64,000 nt of DNA from Paenibacillus sp. 1_12 (lineage in GTDB: Bacteria; Bacillota; Bacilli; Paenibacillales; NBRC-103111): positions 124,001-188,000 of the forward strand of contig NZ_FOTE01000006.1 of assembly GCF_900114475.1 (NCBI RefSeq), written 5' to 3'. Every line of letters begins with the position of its first letter. Positions within the stretch are counted from its first letter, which is position 1. The notes beneath the pieces are model-generated. The model searched no databases. It saw only the letters and a list, made by a program, of their open reading frames with translations, and had not been told where the DNA came from. Positions 7,441-16,034 of this stretch are shown one piece after another. Made by a program: the position numbers and the translations under genes.

Positions 7441-8683
7441 GCTGATCCCTCCTGAAGCCTTCCAATACTTTATCCGTTTGGCCAACCATGGAGAGCGCAA
7501 AAGGCGTCGAAAGCATTTCCAATGTAAGCTCTTGTATATGATCCAGCTGTACATTTTCTATCCGCTCAATGATTTCATCCATATCATAATGACGATCCAG
7601 CATCAGCTCGTTTTTGCCCAATCGATTCATACGACTGCTGGTGCTTTCCAGACTCAGGATCAAACTCCCCTTCATCTGCTCCTTGCCTTTTCTGAGCTCA
7701 GAAGCGGTCAAGCCTTTCTCCTTAAGCTCACTTAACAGCTCCATCGTCACCTTCAGTACGTCCTCAGTTTGCTTAGGTGCTGTTCCCGTATAAATCGTAA
7801 ACATGCCACCATCCTGATAAGAAGTATGATAGGAATACACGGAATAGGCCATACCGCGTTTTTCTCTGATCTCTTGGAACAATCTTGAGCTCATGCCGCC
7901 ACCAATTGCATTGTTCAGCAGCACCATCGCATACACGCGTTCATCCTTTGCGGATAAACCCGGTAAAGACAAGCAAATATGGTTTTGCTCTGTTTTTTTC
8001 TCATGGTATTTCAGATTGCTATGAAACGTTGGCGGCGTATATAAGATTTCTGAACCATGGTTATTGAATCCGGAAAAGTGCTGCTCCATCAGCTGCACTA
8101 TCGAATCATCAATATTACCTGCTATCGCAATAACTGTATTTTCAATCGTATATTGATTTTTCATAAATTGCTTTAGGGTATCTGAATTCATGGCCGTCAG
8201 ATTCGGTTCGGTTCCAATTATCGTATATCCCAGCGAATGATCCTCATATGCAGCACTCGCAATCAGATCGTGAACCATATCGTCAGGCGTGTCTTCATAC
8301 ATGGAAATTTCTTCGAATATTACGTTTTTTTCCTTCTCCAGCTCGGATGGATCAAACGTTGAACGAAAGAACATATCAGCTAGCGCTTCCACTGCGATTG
8401 GCAGGTGCTCATCCAACACTTTGGCGTAATAGCAGGTATATTCCTTAGAGGTAAAAGCGTTCACATTGCCACCAATTCCATCGAACAGCTCGGCTATATC
8501 TTTAGCTGAATACTTATCAGTACCCTTAAATAGCATGTGCTCGATAAAATGGGATATTCCGTTGTTATGCTTCTGCTCGTTACGGGAGCCTGTTTTGACC
8601 CAAATCCCAAAGGCTACAGAACGGCACGTGGGGATAGGCTCCACGACAACCCGCAATCCATTGCTTAAAATATGTTTATTCAA
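7433..8683 (-). CDS. mlpA: M16 family zinc peptidase (MlpA/YmxG-like)
   Basis: A 416 aa pitrilysin/mitochondrial-processing-peptidase-like protein. The inverted zinc motif HFIEH is present at 45-49, with the downstream glutamate region (NVIFEEISMYEDTP) and a C-terminal M16 domain with GGGMSSRLFQEIREKRG. In Bacillus the gene at this locus (ymxG/mlpA) influences protease and aspartokinase expression; the substrate is not known. The start is TTG at 8683 behind AAGGAGG, and the ribosome site sits inside a small self-complementary stem. It is followed by dut with an 8 bp overlap. Confidence 0.9.
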   Translation of the reverse strand: MNKHILSNGLRVVVEPIPTCRSVAFGIWVKTGSRNEQKHNNGISHFIEHMLFKGTDKYSAKDIAELFDGIGGNVNAFTSKEYTCYYAKVLDEHLPIAVEALADMFFRSTFDPSELEKEKNVIFEEISMYEDTPDDMVHDLIASAAYEDHSLGYTIIGTEPNLTAMNSDTLKQFMKNQYTIENTVIAIAGNIDDSIVQLMEQHFSGFNNHGSEILYTPPTFHSNLKYHEKKTEQNHICLSLPGLSAKDERVYAMVLLNNAIGGGMSSRLFQEIREKRGMAYSVYSYHTSYQDGGMFTIYTGTAPKQTEDVLKVTMELLSELKEKGLTASELRKGKEQMKGSLILSLESTSSRMNRLGKNELMLDRHYDMDEIIERIENVQLDHIQELTLEMLSTPFALSMVGQTDKVLEGFRRDQLV

Positions 8684-8686
8684 TAA

Positions 8687-8699
8687 AAGGAGCCTCCTT
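8687..8699 (-). promoter_or_regulatory. Ribosome site of mlpA within an inverted repeat
   Basis: AAGGA-GGC-TCCTT on the minus strand is a 5 bp stem with a 3 nt loop that contains the Shine-Dalgarno of mlpA. If it folds, it would partly mask the ribosome site. The stem is short. Confidence 0.4.
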
Positions 8700-8736
8700 G
8701 TAAAGATGTTCGGTTAGTAACCTTATGATCTTACCA

Positions 8737-9774
8737 CTATTGGGTAATAGACTCAACTTCGTCAATCCGATTTGTTGAGATTAACTCGCTAACTGTTCCG
8801 AGTTTCATTTTTTTGCGCTTAATCGTACGGATGATTTCCTGTAAAGCTTCACTCGATGAATAGGTGGGATGCATCAAAATCAGAGCTCCCGGCTCCACAC
8901 GAGATGCTACTTTTCGAATAATGGACGATGGTTGCGGTTTTTGCCAATCAACGGTGTCCAACGTCCACAAAATCGTTGTAAGCTTTAACTCTCGAGCTAT
9001 GTCCACTGTCGCTTGGTTAAAATCGCCTGAAGGTGGGGCAAACAAACGATTGGTTACCCCCAGCTCATTGGTCAAAAGCTTCTCGGTTTTGCTGATCTCT
9101 GCTAAGGTCTGGGCTCTGGAAAGCTTACTCATATCTTTATGGGAATAAGCATGATTGGATAGCTCATGTCCTTTTTCTTTGATGAGCTGAGCTGTGGGGA
9201 TATTCTGTTTTAACCAGCTTCCATCAAAGAAAAAGGTTGCGTGGACCTGCTCTTCCTCCAGAACCTTAAGCATTTTGGGTAAAAACTCATTTCCCCAAGC
9301 AACATTTATCATCAGCGAGACCATCGTCTTCATTGGATTGCCTTTATATACAGGATGCGAGCCCAACTGCTCTAATTGGACAGCAGGCTCAACCTCACGC
9401 ATGGCCAACCGAAGCTGATTTCTGAATAATAGCTGCTCATTGAGCGCAACTGATTTTTCCACATCGACCTCCAGACCATTATATCCTGGAATGGCTTTCC
9501 ACACCCGATCCAATCTGGCATCGACAGGAGCGATATTTCTTTTGGCCGCCTCAGCCTGAATTTGTTTCAGCAGTTCTTCTCGATCTCCGTTTTGCAGTCC
9601 CTGTTTCATCGTATCCACAGAAGATTTGGATTTATTGCTAAAATTAGCCGCGGAGGCATTTGTATACTGCTGTTCACTGTGTTGAACGAATGCACCAATA
9701 CTGTCGGATTTATACAGCAACAGCGTTGCTGTTACGAACAATCCACAGAGGATTACAACCTGTAAACGTTCCAT
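8737..9774 (-). CDS. YlxY-like polysaccharide deacetylase homologue, catalytic Asp replaced
   Basis: A 345 aa membrane-anchored protein: an N-terminal hydrophobic segment (about 7-21), an external stalk of about 120 residues, then a NodB-like domain (about 150-330). The metal histidines are kept in NHAYSH (H208, H212), and the C-terminal ILMHPT motif is present. The first motif, normally TFDD or TFDxSWG, reads SLMINVAWG, with N157 where the catalytic aspartate is expected. The map position next to pnp is that of B. subtilis ylxY. It may be an inactive or altered deacetylase acting on cell wall or spore cortex; the role is unknown. Confidence 0.85.
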   Translation of the reverse strand: MERLQVVILCGLFVTATLLLYKSDSIGAFVQHSEQQYTNASAANFSNKSKSSVDTMKQGLQNGDREELLKQIQAEAAKRNIAPVDARLDRVWKAIPGYNGLEVDVEKSVALNEQLLFRNQLRLAMREVEPAVQLEQLGSHPVYKGNPMKTMVSLMINVAWGNEFLPKMLKVLEEEQVHATFFFDGSWLKQNIPTAQLIKEKGHELSNHAYSHKDMSKLSRAQTLAEISKTEKLLTNELGVTNRLFAPPSGDFNQATVDIARELKLTTILWTLDTVDWQKPQPSSIIRKVASRVEPGALILMHPTYSSSEALQEIIRTIKRKKMKLGTVSELISTNRIDEVESITQ

Positions 9775-9837
9775 GAACCCGCTCCCATCATTAGATCGTT
9801 TGTCCGATACTTATGCAGGAGTGGACAAGAATAGAAC

Positions 9838-9866
9838 AAAAAAAGAGGCAGACGGATCTGCCTCTC
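9838..9866 (-). terminator. Terminator after pnp
   Basis: AGAGGCAGA (9 bp) pairs perfectly with TCTGCCTCT around TCCG and is followed by a run of at least six T. It lies about 25 nt after the pnp stop. Confidence 0.95.
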
Positions 9867-9891
9867 TAATCCTTGTTTACGATCATAACCG

Positions 9892-11994
9892 TTAAGATTG
9901 TGCTGGTGCTTCTGTAGTTAATACTGCTTTACGAGACAGGTTGATCCGGCCTTGCTGGTCGATTTCAGTAACCTTTACCGTGATGGTATCGCCAATAGCG
10001 ACTACATCCTCTGTTTTGGCAACACGCTCAGACGACAGCTGTGAAATATGTACCAAACCTTCTTTACCCGGCAAAATTTCTACAAACGCTCCAAACTTCT
10101 CTACCCGTTTAACGGTACCCAGATAAATTTCACCGATGACTACTTCTTTTACGATACCTTCAATAATAGCACGAGCTTTATCATTCATCTCTTGATTAGA
10201 AGATGCAATGAACACACGGCCATCTTGTTCGATATCGATTTTCACGCCTGTTTCTTCAATGATTTTATTGATGATTTTACCGCCAGCACCAATAACATCA
10301 CGAATTTTATCCGGATTGATATGCATCGTAAGAATTTTAGGGGCATATTTAGACAGCTGTTTCTTCGGTTGTTGGATACGCTCCAGCATTTTTCCAAGAA
10401 TATGCATACGTCCCACTTTGGCTTGCTCCAAAGCTTGATTCAATATATCACGGTCAATACCGTCGATTTTGATATCCATTTGCAAGGCAGTAACACCCTT
10501 AGCTGTTCCTGCAACTTTAAAGTCCATATCGCCGAGATGATCTTCCATCCCTTGAATATCACTCAAAATCGAGAAATGCTCGCCATCCTTGATTAAGCCC
10601 ATCGCCACGCCGGCAACTGGAGCTTTAATAGGCACACCTGCATCCATCATTGCTAGTGTACTTGCACAAATACTTGCTTGCGAAGTCGAACCGTTCGATT
10701 CCAACACCTCAGATACAAGGCGGATCGTATAAGGGAAATCTGTTTCAGATGGAAGAATCGGCTCTAAAGCACGTTCGCCCAAGGCACCGTGTCCAATTTC
10801 CCGACGGCCCGGAGGACGAAGCGGTCTTGCTTCACCTACGCTGAACGGAGGAAAATTATAATGATGCATAAAGCGTTTCGTTTCTTCTAGGTCAAGCCCG
10901 TCCAAAATTTGCACATCGCCAAGCGCACCTAGCGTACAAATGCTCAAGGCTTGTGTTTGTCCACGTGTAAATAAACCGGAACCATGGGTGCGAGGCAGCA
11001 GATCAATGTCGCATTCGATTGGACGGATCTCATCCAAAGCGCGTCCATCCGGTCTCACTTTGTCATGAGTGATCAAACGACGAACTTCGTCTTTTACGAT
11101 ATCGTACAACGTTTCCTTCACATCACCAAGCTTCTCCGGAGTTTCCGCATACTCAATTTTAAAATGAGCAACCGTATCTGCATTTACCAAATCAATAGCT
11201 TCTTGTCTAGCATGCTTCTCAGCAATTTTGACAGCATCGACTAATCTGGCTTGTGCAAAAGCACGAACTTCACTGTTCACTGTATCATCAACACGGTGCA
11301 ATTTAACTTCCATTTTAGGTTTGCCGACTTCTTGAACAAGCTGTTCTTGAATGGCAACGATTTTCTTGATTTCGTCGTGACCAAACATAATAGCTTCAAG
11401 CATAACTTCTTCCGGCACTTCGTCTGCGCCTGCTTCAACCATCATAATCGCATCCTTAGTACCCGCAACAACAAGATGCACGTCACTCTTATCGGCTTGC
11501 TCCAAAGTCGGATTAATCACGAATTGACCACCCACACGGCCTACAATGACACCACCCACAGGTCCATTGAATGGAACGTCGGAAATGCTCAGAGATGCTG
11601 ATACGCCAATCATTGCAGCGATTTCTGGTGAACATTCTTGATCCACACTCATCACGATGGCAACGACTTGAACATCATTACGAAAGCCTTCAGGAAATAA
11701 AGGACGAATTGGACGATCCGTTAAGCGGCTTGCCAAAATTGCCTTTTGGCTTGGGCGGCCTTCTCTTTTGATAAAGCCTCCTGGGATCTTACCTACCGCG
11801 TATAAGCGCTCTTCATAGTTAACCGTTAAGGGAAAGAAATCAAGATCCTTAGGCTCTGCTGAAGCGGTTACTGTACATAGTACCACGGTATCCCCATAAC
11901 GTACGGTTACTGCTGCATTTGCTTGTTTGGCCAATCGGCCTGTTTCAAGGATGAACGGTCGTCCGCCCAAATCCATTTGCACTCTATTTTCCAT
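9892..11994 (-). CDS. pnp: Polynucleotide phosphorylase
   Basis: A phosphorolytic 3'-5' exoribonuclease of mRNA decay, working with RNase J and RNase Y in Firmicutes. The domain order is two RNase PH domains separated by a helical linker, then KH (about 555-615, with GAGGKIIN) and S1 (about 620-690, with [12 protein letters not shown]) at the C terminus. I take ATG at 11994 ([11 protein letters not shown]) because AGGAGG lies 5-6 nt upstream and the 700 aa product matches the family. The open frame upstream of it is leader. Confidence 0.97.
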   Translation of the reverse strand: MENRVQMDLGGRPFILETGRLAKQANAAVTVRYGDTVVLCTVTASAEPKDLDFFPLTVNYEERLYAVGKIPGGFIKREGRPSQKAILASRLTDRPIRPLFPEGFRNDVQVVAIVMSVDQECSPEIAAMIGVSASLSISDVPFNGPVGGVIVGRVGGQFVINPTLEQADKSDVHLVVAGTKDAIMMVEAGADEVPEEVMLEAIMFGHDEIKKIVAIQEQLVQEVGKPKMEVKLHRVDDTVNSEVRAFAQARLVDAVKIAEKHARQEAIDLVNADTVAHFKIEYAETPEKLGDVKETLYDIVKDEVRRLITHDKVRPDGRALDEIRPIECDIDLLPRTHGSGLFTRGQTQALSICTLGALGDVQILDGLDLEETKRFMHHYNFPPFSVGEARPLRPPGRREIGHGALGERALEPILPSETDFPYTIRLVSEVLESNGSTSQASICASTLAMMDAGVPIKAPVAGVAMGLIKDGEHFSILSDIQGMEDHLGDMDFKVAGTAKGVTALQMDIKIDGIDRDILNQALEQAKVGRMHILGKMLERIQQPKKQLSKYAPKILTMHINPDKIRDVIGAGGKIINKIIEETGVKIDIEQDGRVFIASSNQEMNDKARAIIEGIVKEVVIGEIYLGTVKRVEKFGAFVEILPGKEGLVHISQLSSERVAKTEDVVAIGDTITVKVTEIDQQGRINLSRKAVLTTEAPAQS

Positions 11995-12250
11995 AAAATC
12001 CTCCTGTACCTTGTCATGAAATCGGTTTGCATCAGCTTGATTGAACTTCACTTTCAGACCTCTGCTAAATTATCTACCTAATCATTTCTGCATACTGCTT
12101 AGTATTTCCTTCTTTTATGAAATAAATCTGTCGACTTAACAAGGAAAACAGCTCATTGAAGCTTGTCCAACGATGCTACATGCGTTTTCAAAACAGCAGC
12201 TTCCCTACATTATGTACTTGATTAAGCTTCGCTCAGCCAGTAAAAGCCGA
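11995..12250 (-). other. Untranslated leader / spacer between rpsO and pnp
   Basis: About 255 nt with no credible gene. On the minus strand there is a possible helix, GAAGCT (12198-12203) with AGCTTC (12158-12163), enclosing A/T-rich sequence, and a weak ATACT/AGTAT hairpin nearer pnp. I find no convincing sigma-A promoter; the best TTGTTA match lacks a good -10 at normal spacing. It could be a structured pnp leader or just an rpsO-pnp readthrough region. Confidence 0.4.
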
Positions 12251-12256
12251 CATTAT

Positions 12257-12326
12257 GAAAAAACAACCTTGCTGTCTCTGCCCAAGTCCAATCCGGACCC
12301 GAACAGCAGACAACCATGGTTGCTTT
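12257..12326 (-). terminator. Likely terminator after rpsO
   Basis: The outer pairing is GCAACC with GGTTGT and the inner pairing TGCTGT with ACAGCA, around a long GC-rich loop, followed by TTTTTT. The fold is interrupted, so termination may be partial and allow some readthrough to pnp. Confidence 0.65.
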
Positions 12327-12339
12327 GTAATCAATCCTA

Positions 12340-12609
12340 TTAGCGACGAAGACCAAGCTTTTCGATCAATGCGCTGTAACGTTTAACTTCTTTAGCTTTC
12401 AAATAAGCTAGCAGTTTACGGCGTTGGCCTACCATCTTCAACAATCCACGACGGGAATGATGATCTTTTTTGTGAGTCTTCAAATGGCTTGTCAAGTTCA
12501 CGATATTTTCTGTAAGAATCGCGACTTGTACCTCAGGAGATCCCGTATCGGATTCATGAGTCTTATGCGTTTGAATCAATTCTTGCTTACGTTCTTGTGT
12601 AATTGCCAT
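12340..12609 (-). CDS. rpsO: 30S ribosomal protein S15
   Basis: An 89 aa S15, a primary binder of the central domain of 16S rRNA. It has the typical [12 protein letters not shown] opening, the [13 protein letters not shown] segment, the [11 protein letters not shown] rRNA-contact motif and the [12 protein letters not shown] end. The start ATG at 12609 has GGAGGTGG 7 nt upstream; the in-frame extension to 12678 lacks a ribosome site. It is preceded by its own promoter and a folded leader. Confidence 0.97.
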   Translation of the reverse strand: MAITQERKQELIQTHKTHESDTGSPEVQVAILTENIVNLTSHLKTHKKDHHSRRGLLKMVGQRRKLLAYLKAKEVKRYSALIEKLGLRR

Positions 12610-12712
12610 CGTTCTTCCACCTCCATAGTTGTATATCGCCATTGGCCCAGAGAAAAGTCGGAGTACTCTATTGTCCATGCCAAGGTTCTAAAAATGTTTG
12701 TCTTATTGACAA
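12610..12712 (-). ncRNA. Candidate S15-type leader of rpsO
   Basis: About 100 nt of untranslated RNA from the predicted start near 12713. TTGGC (12679-12683) can pair with GCCAA (12642-12646), enclosing an AGAG/CTCT helix. S15 is known in Gram-positives such as Geobacillus to repress its own mRNA through a leader fold; whether this fold is equivalent is an inference. Confidence 0.45.
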
Positions 12713-12719
12713 CTTTGTT

Positions 12720-12749
12720 ATTATAGCACAAAGGAATAAGTAATGTAAA
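12720..12749 (-). promoter_or_regulatory. Sigma-A promoter for rpsO
   Basis: The -35 TTTACA (12744-12749), an 18 bp spacer and a perfect -10 TATAAT (12720-12725) with an extended TGC just upstream. It is one of the best promoter matches in the window. Confidence 0.82.
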
Positions 12750-12759
12750 GAACTTAAGC

Positions 12760-13710
12760 TTATTGAAAAATACTAACTAATTGCTGCTTCGCTGTTTCGG
12801 CATCTCTATGAATTTGCTCTATAAGTTCACCTACAGAAGCAAATTTACGTTCTGGTCGAAGGAAGGAAATCAAATCGACTGAAACCTCACTTCCATATAT
12901 CGATTCCGAAAAATCAAATACATGTGCCTCAAACGTAGGCTTGTCTAGATCCTCCACGAAAGTCGGCTTCTTGCCAACATTCATCACACCATTATAACTG
13001 CGGCCATTGACGTGAAAACGAATTGCATATACACCAAGTGCAGGAGTAACAAACGCTTCTGACATTTCGATATTAGCAGTTGGAAATCCGATCGTTTTTC
13101 CTCTACCGTCACCCGTTACGACCGTTCCTGTAATGGAATAGGGCCGACCAAGCAAACCATTAGCTTTTTCAATTTCCCCAGCATGCAAATGCTGACGGAC
13201 CATCGTACTGCTTACCTTATAGCCATTTTGATGAAAAGGCCTAATAATCTCCACGGCAAAACGTCCTTGTGCCAGCTCACACAAATCGTCAGGAGTTCCT
13301 GCCCCCCGATGACCAAAAGTAAAATCAAAGCCAACGATAACGGTTTCCACCTTCATGGGTATCAGCATATTTTCTACAAACTGCTCAGGAGACACTTTCA
13401 TAAATTCAGGATTGAAGGAGACCAGATACGTATCATCCACGCCCAATTGCTCTAAGATCTGCAATTTGGTATTCACGGGTGTCAGCAGGTTTGTGTATTT
13501 ACACTGTCCAAGCACTTCCCTGGGATGCGGATGAAAGGTCATAATCGAAGCTGAGATATGCAAGCTGTCTGCTCTTTCCCTGGCCCGCTTGATCACTTCT
13601 TGATGACCTAAATGTACACCGTCAAACTCCCCGATAGCCAGCACCTGAGGTTTCATTGCCAACGCATTATTCAACTTGGATATAGGGTAGTTCAATTCTG
13701 TGGACAACAT
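12760..13710 (-). CDS. ribF: Bifunctional riboflavin kinase / FAD synthetase
   Basis: Makes FMN from riboflavin and then FAD. The N-terminal adenylyltransferase domain carries GEFDGVHLGHQEV (about 27-39), and the C-terminal kinase domain carries GRGKTIGFPTANIEM and GVYAIRFHVNGRSYNGVMN. ATG at 13710 is chosen, with AGGTGA upstream, giving 316 aa. It lies between truB and rpsO as in B. subtilis (ribC). Confidence 0.95.
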   Translation of the reverse strand: MLSTELNYPISKLNNALAMKPQVLAIGEFDGVHLGHQEVIKRARERADSLHISASIMTFHPHPREVLGQCKYTNLLTPVNTKLQILEQLGVDDTYLVSFNPEFMKVSPEQFVENMLIPMKVETVIVGFDFTFGHRGAGTPDDLCELAQGRFAVEIIRPFHQNGYKVSSTMVRQHLHAGEIEKANGLLGRPYSITGTVVTGDGRGKTIGFPTANIEMSEAFVTPALGVYAIRFHVNGRSYNGVMNVGKKPTFVEDLDKPTFEAHVFDFSESIYGSEVSVDLISFLRPERKFASVGELIEQIHRDAETAKQQLVSIFQ

Positions 13711-13751
13711 AAATACAACATTCACCTACATTCTATCATTACGGCAACACA

Positions 13752-14678
13752 CTATGAGAATACTTTTACTGGCTGCAGCTCCAAGGTGTCCTTATCCCAT
13801 TGAAAAATGCCTAAAAATCGGGAGTCAGCAGAATAAGCTGTAACAAGATGTTGTGTATGTGTAGCGTGCAATGAATTATTTTCCGACGTAAAAATAAATT
13901 TTTGACCAAGAAGTGCTTTACGGGTTTGCGTTTCATTCAGATGCACCGCTGGAATATGTGCTAGAGCTTTTTCAACAGGAACAAGCTTATCGAAGAGCAT
14001 TCCCTGGCTGTGAAGCAGCTCAATCTGTTCAAAGGTTAAGCACTGCTCCTGCTCGATACTTCCGGTGGAAGTCCTGACAAGATGCGACATAACTGCAGGG
14101 TACCCTAATGTTTTTCCTATGTCAACACATAATGTGCGGATATACGTTCCTTTGGAGCATCTTACACGAAAGCGGATTTCAGGATGAACAAGCTCCAAAT
14201 TCATATGTAGGATCTGAATATCATAAATCGTTACTACACGTGATTTACGCTCAATCTCCAAACCTTGACGGGCCAGCTCATAGAGCCTTTTGCCATCTAC
14301 TTTAACAGCTGAATACATGGGAGGCACTTGATTGATATCACCTAAAAACGAAAGAATAGCTGCAGTCACTTGTTCTTCGGTCAAATGCACATGATCCACC
14401 TGATCGATCACTTGGCCTCCAGCATCTTCCGTATCCGTCGCAAGTCCAATCTTAATCGTCGCTTCATATTCTTTAGGAAGCTCCTGAATATATTCCACAA
14501 GACGAGTAGCTCGTCCTACACAAAGCGGTAGAACGCCTGTAACTTGCGGATCCAGTGTGCCTGTATGTCCAATCCGTTTAATCTTCAATATCCCACGTAC
14601 TTTGGCAACTACATCATGCGAGGTAAAGCCTTGCGGTTTCCAGACAGGCAGTATGCCTTCGAACAATTTCTCTGTCAT
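13752..14678 (-). CDS. truB: tRNA pseudouridine-55 synthase
   Basis: Makes the T-loop pseudouridine of tRNA. The 308 aa protein opens with GILPVWKPQGFTSHDVV and has the catalytic GHTGTLDPQVTGVLP segment (aspartate in LDP, near residue 42), the SGTYIRTL-like CSKGTYIRTLC motif, and a short C-terminal PUA-like tail. Its ATG overlaps the nrnA stop by 4 bp (ATGA), implying coupling. Confidence 0.96.
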   Translation of the reverse strand: MTEKLFEGILPVWKPQGFTSHDVVAKVRGILKIKRIGHTGTLDPQVTGVLPLCVGRATRLVEYIQELPKEYEATIKIGLATDTEDAGGQVIDQVDHVHLTEEQVTAAILSFLGDINQVPPMYSAVKVDGKRLYELARQGLEIERKSRVVTIYDIQILHMNLELVHPEIRFRVRCSKGTYIRTLCVDIGKTLGYPAVMSHLVRTSTGSIEQEQCLTFEQIELLHSQGMLFDKLVPVEKALAHIPAVHLNETQTRKALLGQKFIFTSENNSLHATHTQHLVTAYSADSRFLGIFQWDKDTLELQPVKVFS

Positions 14679-15676
14679 CCCAATGCCAAACCTACTTCCT
14701 TAACCACACTGTCAATAGCCTCAATTAGAGAGCCATTTACCGAACAACCCGCGGCTCGTATATGCCCTCCACCACCAAATGATTTGGCAATAAGCGCAAC
14801 ATCAATCGTACCACCTGAACGCAGGCTTACTTTGACAATACCTCCAGCACGTTCCTTGAACAGAATTCCAACTTCAACACCTTCGACGTTTCTCGGATAA
14901 TTGACAAGTCCGTCCAAATCATCATTGGAAGCCCCACTGGTTTGGAGATCCTCTAGGGATACTGCGAGCCAGCCAATTCTTTTACTGGAATCAAATGTGA
15001 GCGTGTTCAAGCTTTTTTTAATCAAAGAGATTTGAGGATAGGATAGCTTTTCCAATAAATGCTCTGCCAATTCGTGACCTTTCACACCTCGCTGCAGCAT
15101 ATCAGCTGCAATTTGCATGACCTTGGGAGATGTATTCGCATAACGAAAACCTCCGGTATCTGTTAACAGGCCTGAATAAATACAAATATTCAACTCATCG
15201 GAAAATGCAATGCCCAGCACCTTGCCTAAATCATATAGCACTTCTACAGAAGCAGCGGCTTCCGCCAAAACCAGATTCACACTGCCAAAAAGATCATTTG
15301 TGGCATGATGGTCTATATTGAGGATTACAGCATCCTCGGCAAACAAATGGTGTACACGGCCAATCCTTGAAAAATCAGCACAATCCACACTAATCACATG
15401 TTTATATGAAAAAGGGATCGTGTCTGCATCATAATTAAGAATCGTCTGCTGAGAGCCTGCCATATACATATACTTCTTAGGCATTTCCCCTTCATTCACC
15501 AGTGTATACCGCTTGCCAAGAGATGACAGCATCCAGGCTACCGCAAAGGTGGAACCAGCGGCATCCCCATCCGGCTGGATATGGGATACCACTAAGAAAT
15601 CATCCTTTGTTTGAATAAATTGTGCCGCTTCATTCAATTGAACGGAATACGAATCCGAATGAGTGAACACGGTCAT
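14675..15676 (-). CDS. nrnA: DHH-DHHA1 phosphoesterase, NrnA-like nanoRNase / pAp phosphatase
   Basis: Degrades 2-5 nt RNAs and, in B. subtilis NrnA, also 3'-phosphoadenosine 5'-phosphate. The 333 aa protein has the DHH metal motifs SHIQPDGDAAGS (H32, D36, D38), DCADF and NIDHHATND, and the DHHA1 substrate-binding GGGHIRAAG near the end. It is inserted between rbfA and truB with ATGA overlaps on both sides, so it is expressed with ribosome-maturation genes. Specificity is inferred from the family. Confidence 0.9.
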   Translation of the reverse strand: MTVFTHSDSYSVQLNEAAQFIQTKDDFLVVSHIQPDGDAAGSTFAVAWMLSSLGKRYTLVNEGEMPKKYMYMAGSQQTILNYDADTIPFSYKHVISVDCADFSRIGRVHHLFAEDAVILNIDHHATNDLFGSVNLVLAEAAASVEVLYDLGKVLGIAFSDELNICIYSGLLTDTGGFRYANTSPKVMQIAADMLQRGVKGHELAEHLLEKLSYPQISLIKKSLNTLTFDSSKRIGWLAVSLEDLQTSGASNDDLDGLVNYPRNVEGVEVGILFKERAGGIVKVSLRSGGTIDVALIAKSFGGGGHIRAAGCSVNGSLIEAIDSVVKEVGLALG

Positions 15677-16029
15677 GGCTGGGAATTCTCCAAATTAAGC
15701 TGACCAAGCAGCTTTTCAATATGGCTGCCATAATCAATGGAAGAATCCAAACCAAATATTAAATCAGGTATTTTACGCAACCGAATTCGTTTGCCAAGCT
15801 CAGAACGAATGAATCCACTGCCGCGACTCAGCGCCTTCAGTGTTTCCACCTTTTGCTCGTCGGTACCAAGAACACTTAAAAATATTTTGGCTTGGGACAA
15901 ATCATTCGTCACTTCTACACCGGTTACGGTAATAAAACCGATACGCGGATCTTTAAGTTCTGATTGAATGATTTGGCTCAGTTCCTTCTTAATTTGTTCA
16001 CCGACTCTTCCAACTCTAACTCGTGCCAT
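15673..16029 (-). CDS. rbfA: Ribosome-binding factor A
   Basis: Helps mature the 16S rRNA 5' end and the 30S subunit, and supports cold growth. The 118 aa KH-like protein has RVGRVGEQIKKELSQII at the start, IGFITVTGVEVTNDLSQAKIF in the middle and the LRKIPDLIFGLDSSIDYGSHIE end. It starts 5 nt after the infB stop and overlaps nrnA by 4 bp. The ylxP gene found here in B. subtilis is absent. Confidence 0.95.
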   Translation of the reverse strand: MARVRVGRVGEQIKKELSQIIQSELKDPRIGFITVTGVEVTNDLSQAKIFLSVLGTDEQKVETLKALSRGSGFIRSELGKRIRLRKIPDLIFGLDSSIDYGSHIEKLLGQLNLENSQP

Positions 16030-16034
16030 TCAGA

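Noticed and set aside
7441-7554. Longer N terminus for dUTPase
   Set aside because: The added residues are the out-of-frame end of the M16 peptidase gene; the TTG at 7440 has a strong ribosome site and gives normal family length.
9775-9837. Possible sporulation promoter (CATAAGTAT) before the YlxY-like gene
   Set aside because: The -10 match to sigma-E or sigma-K is incomplete and I see no fitting -35 at the right distance.
10048-10596. A plus-strand frame of 182 codons within pnp
   Set aside because: Antisense to a well-conserved gene, with Phe/His/Ile-rich composition typical of a shadow frame and no ribosome site.
11992-12051. N-terminal extension of PNPase to a GTG at 12051
   Set aside because: The sequence does not match the family start and AGGAGG directly precedes the internal ATG at 11994.
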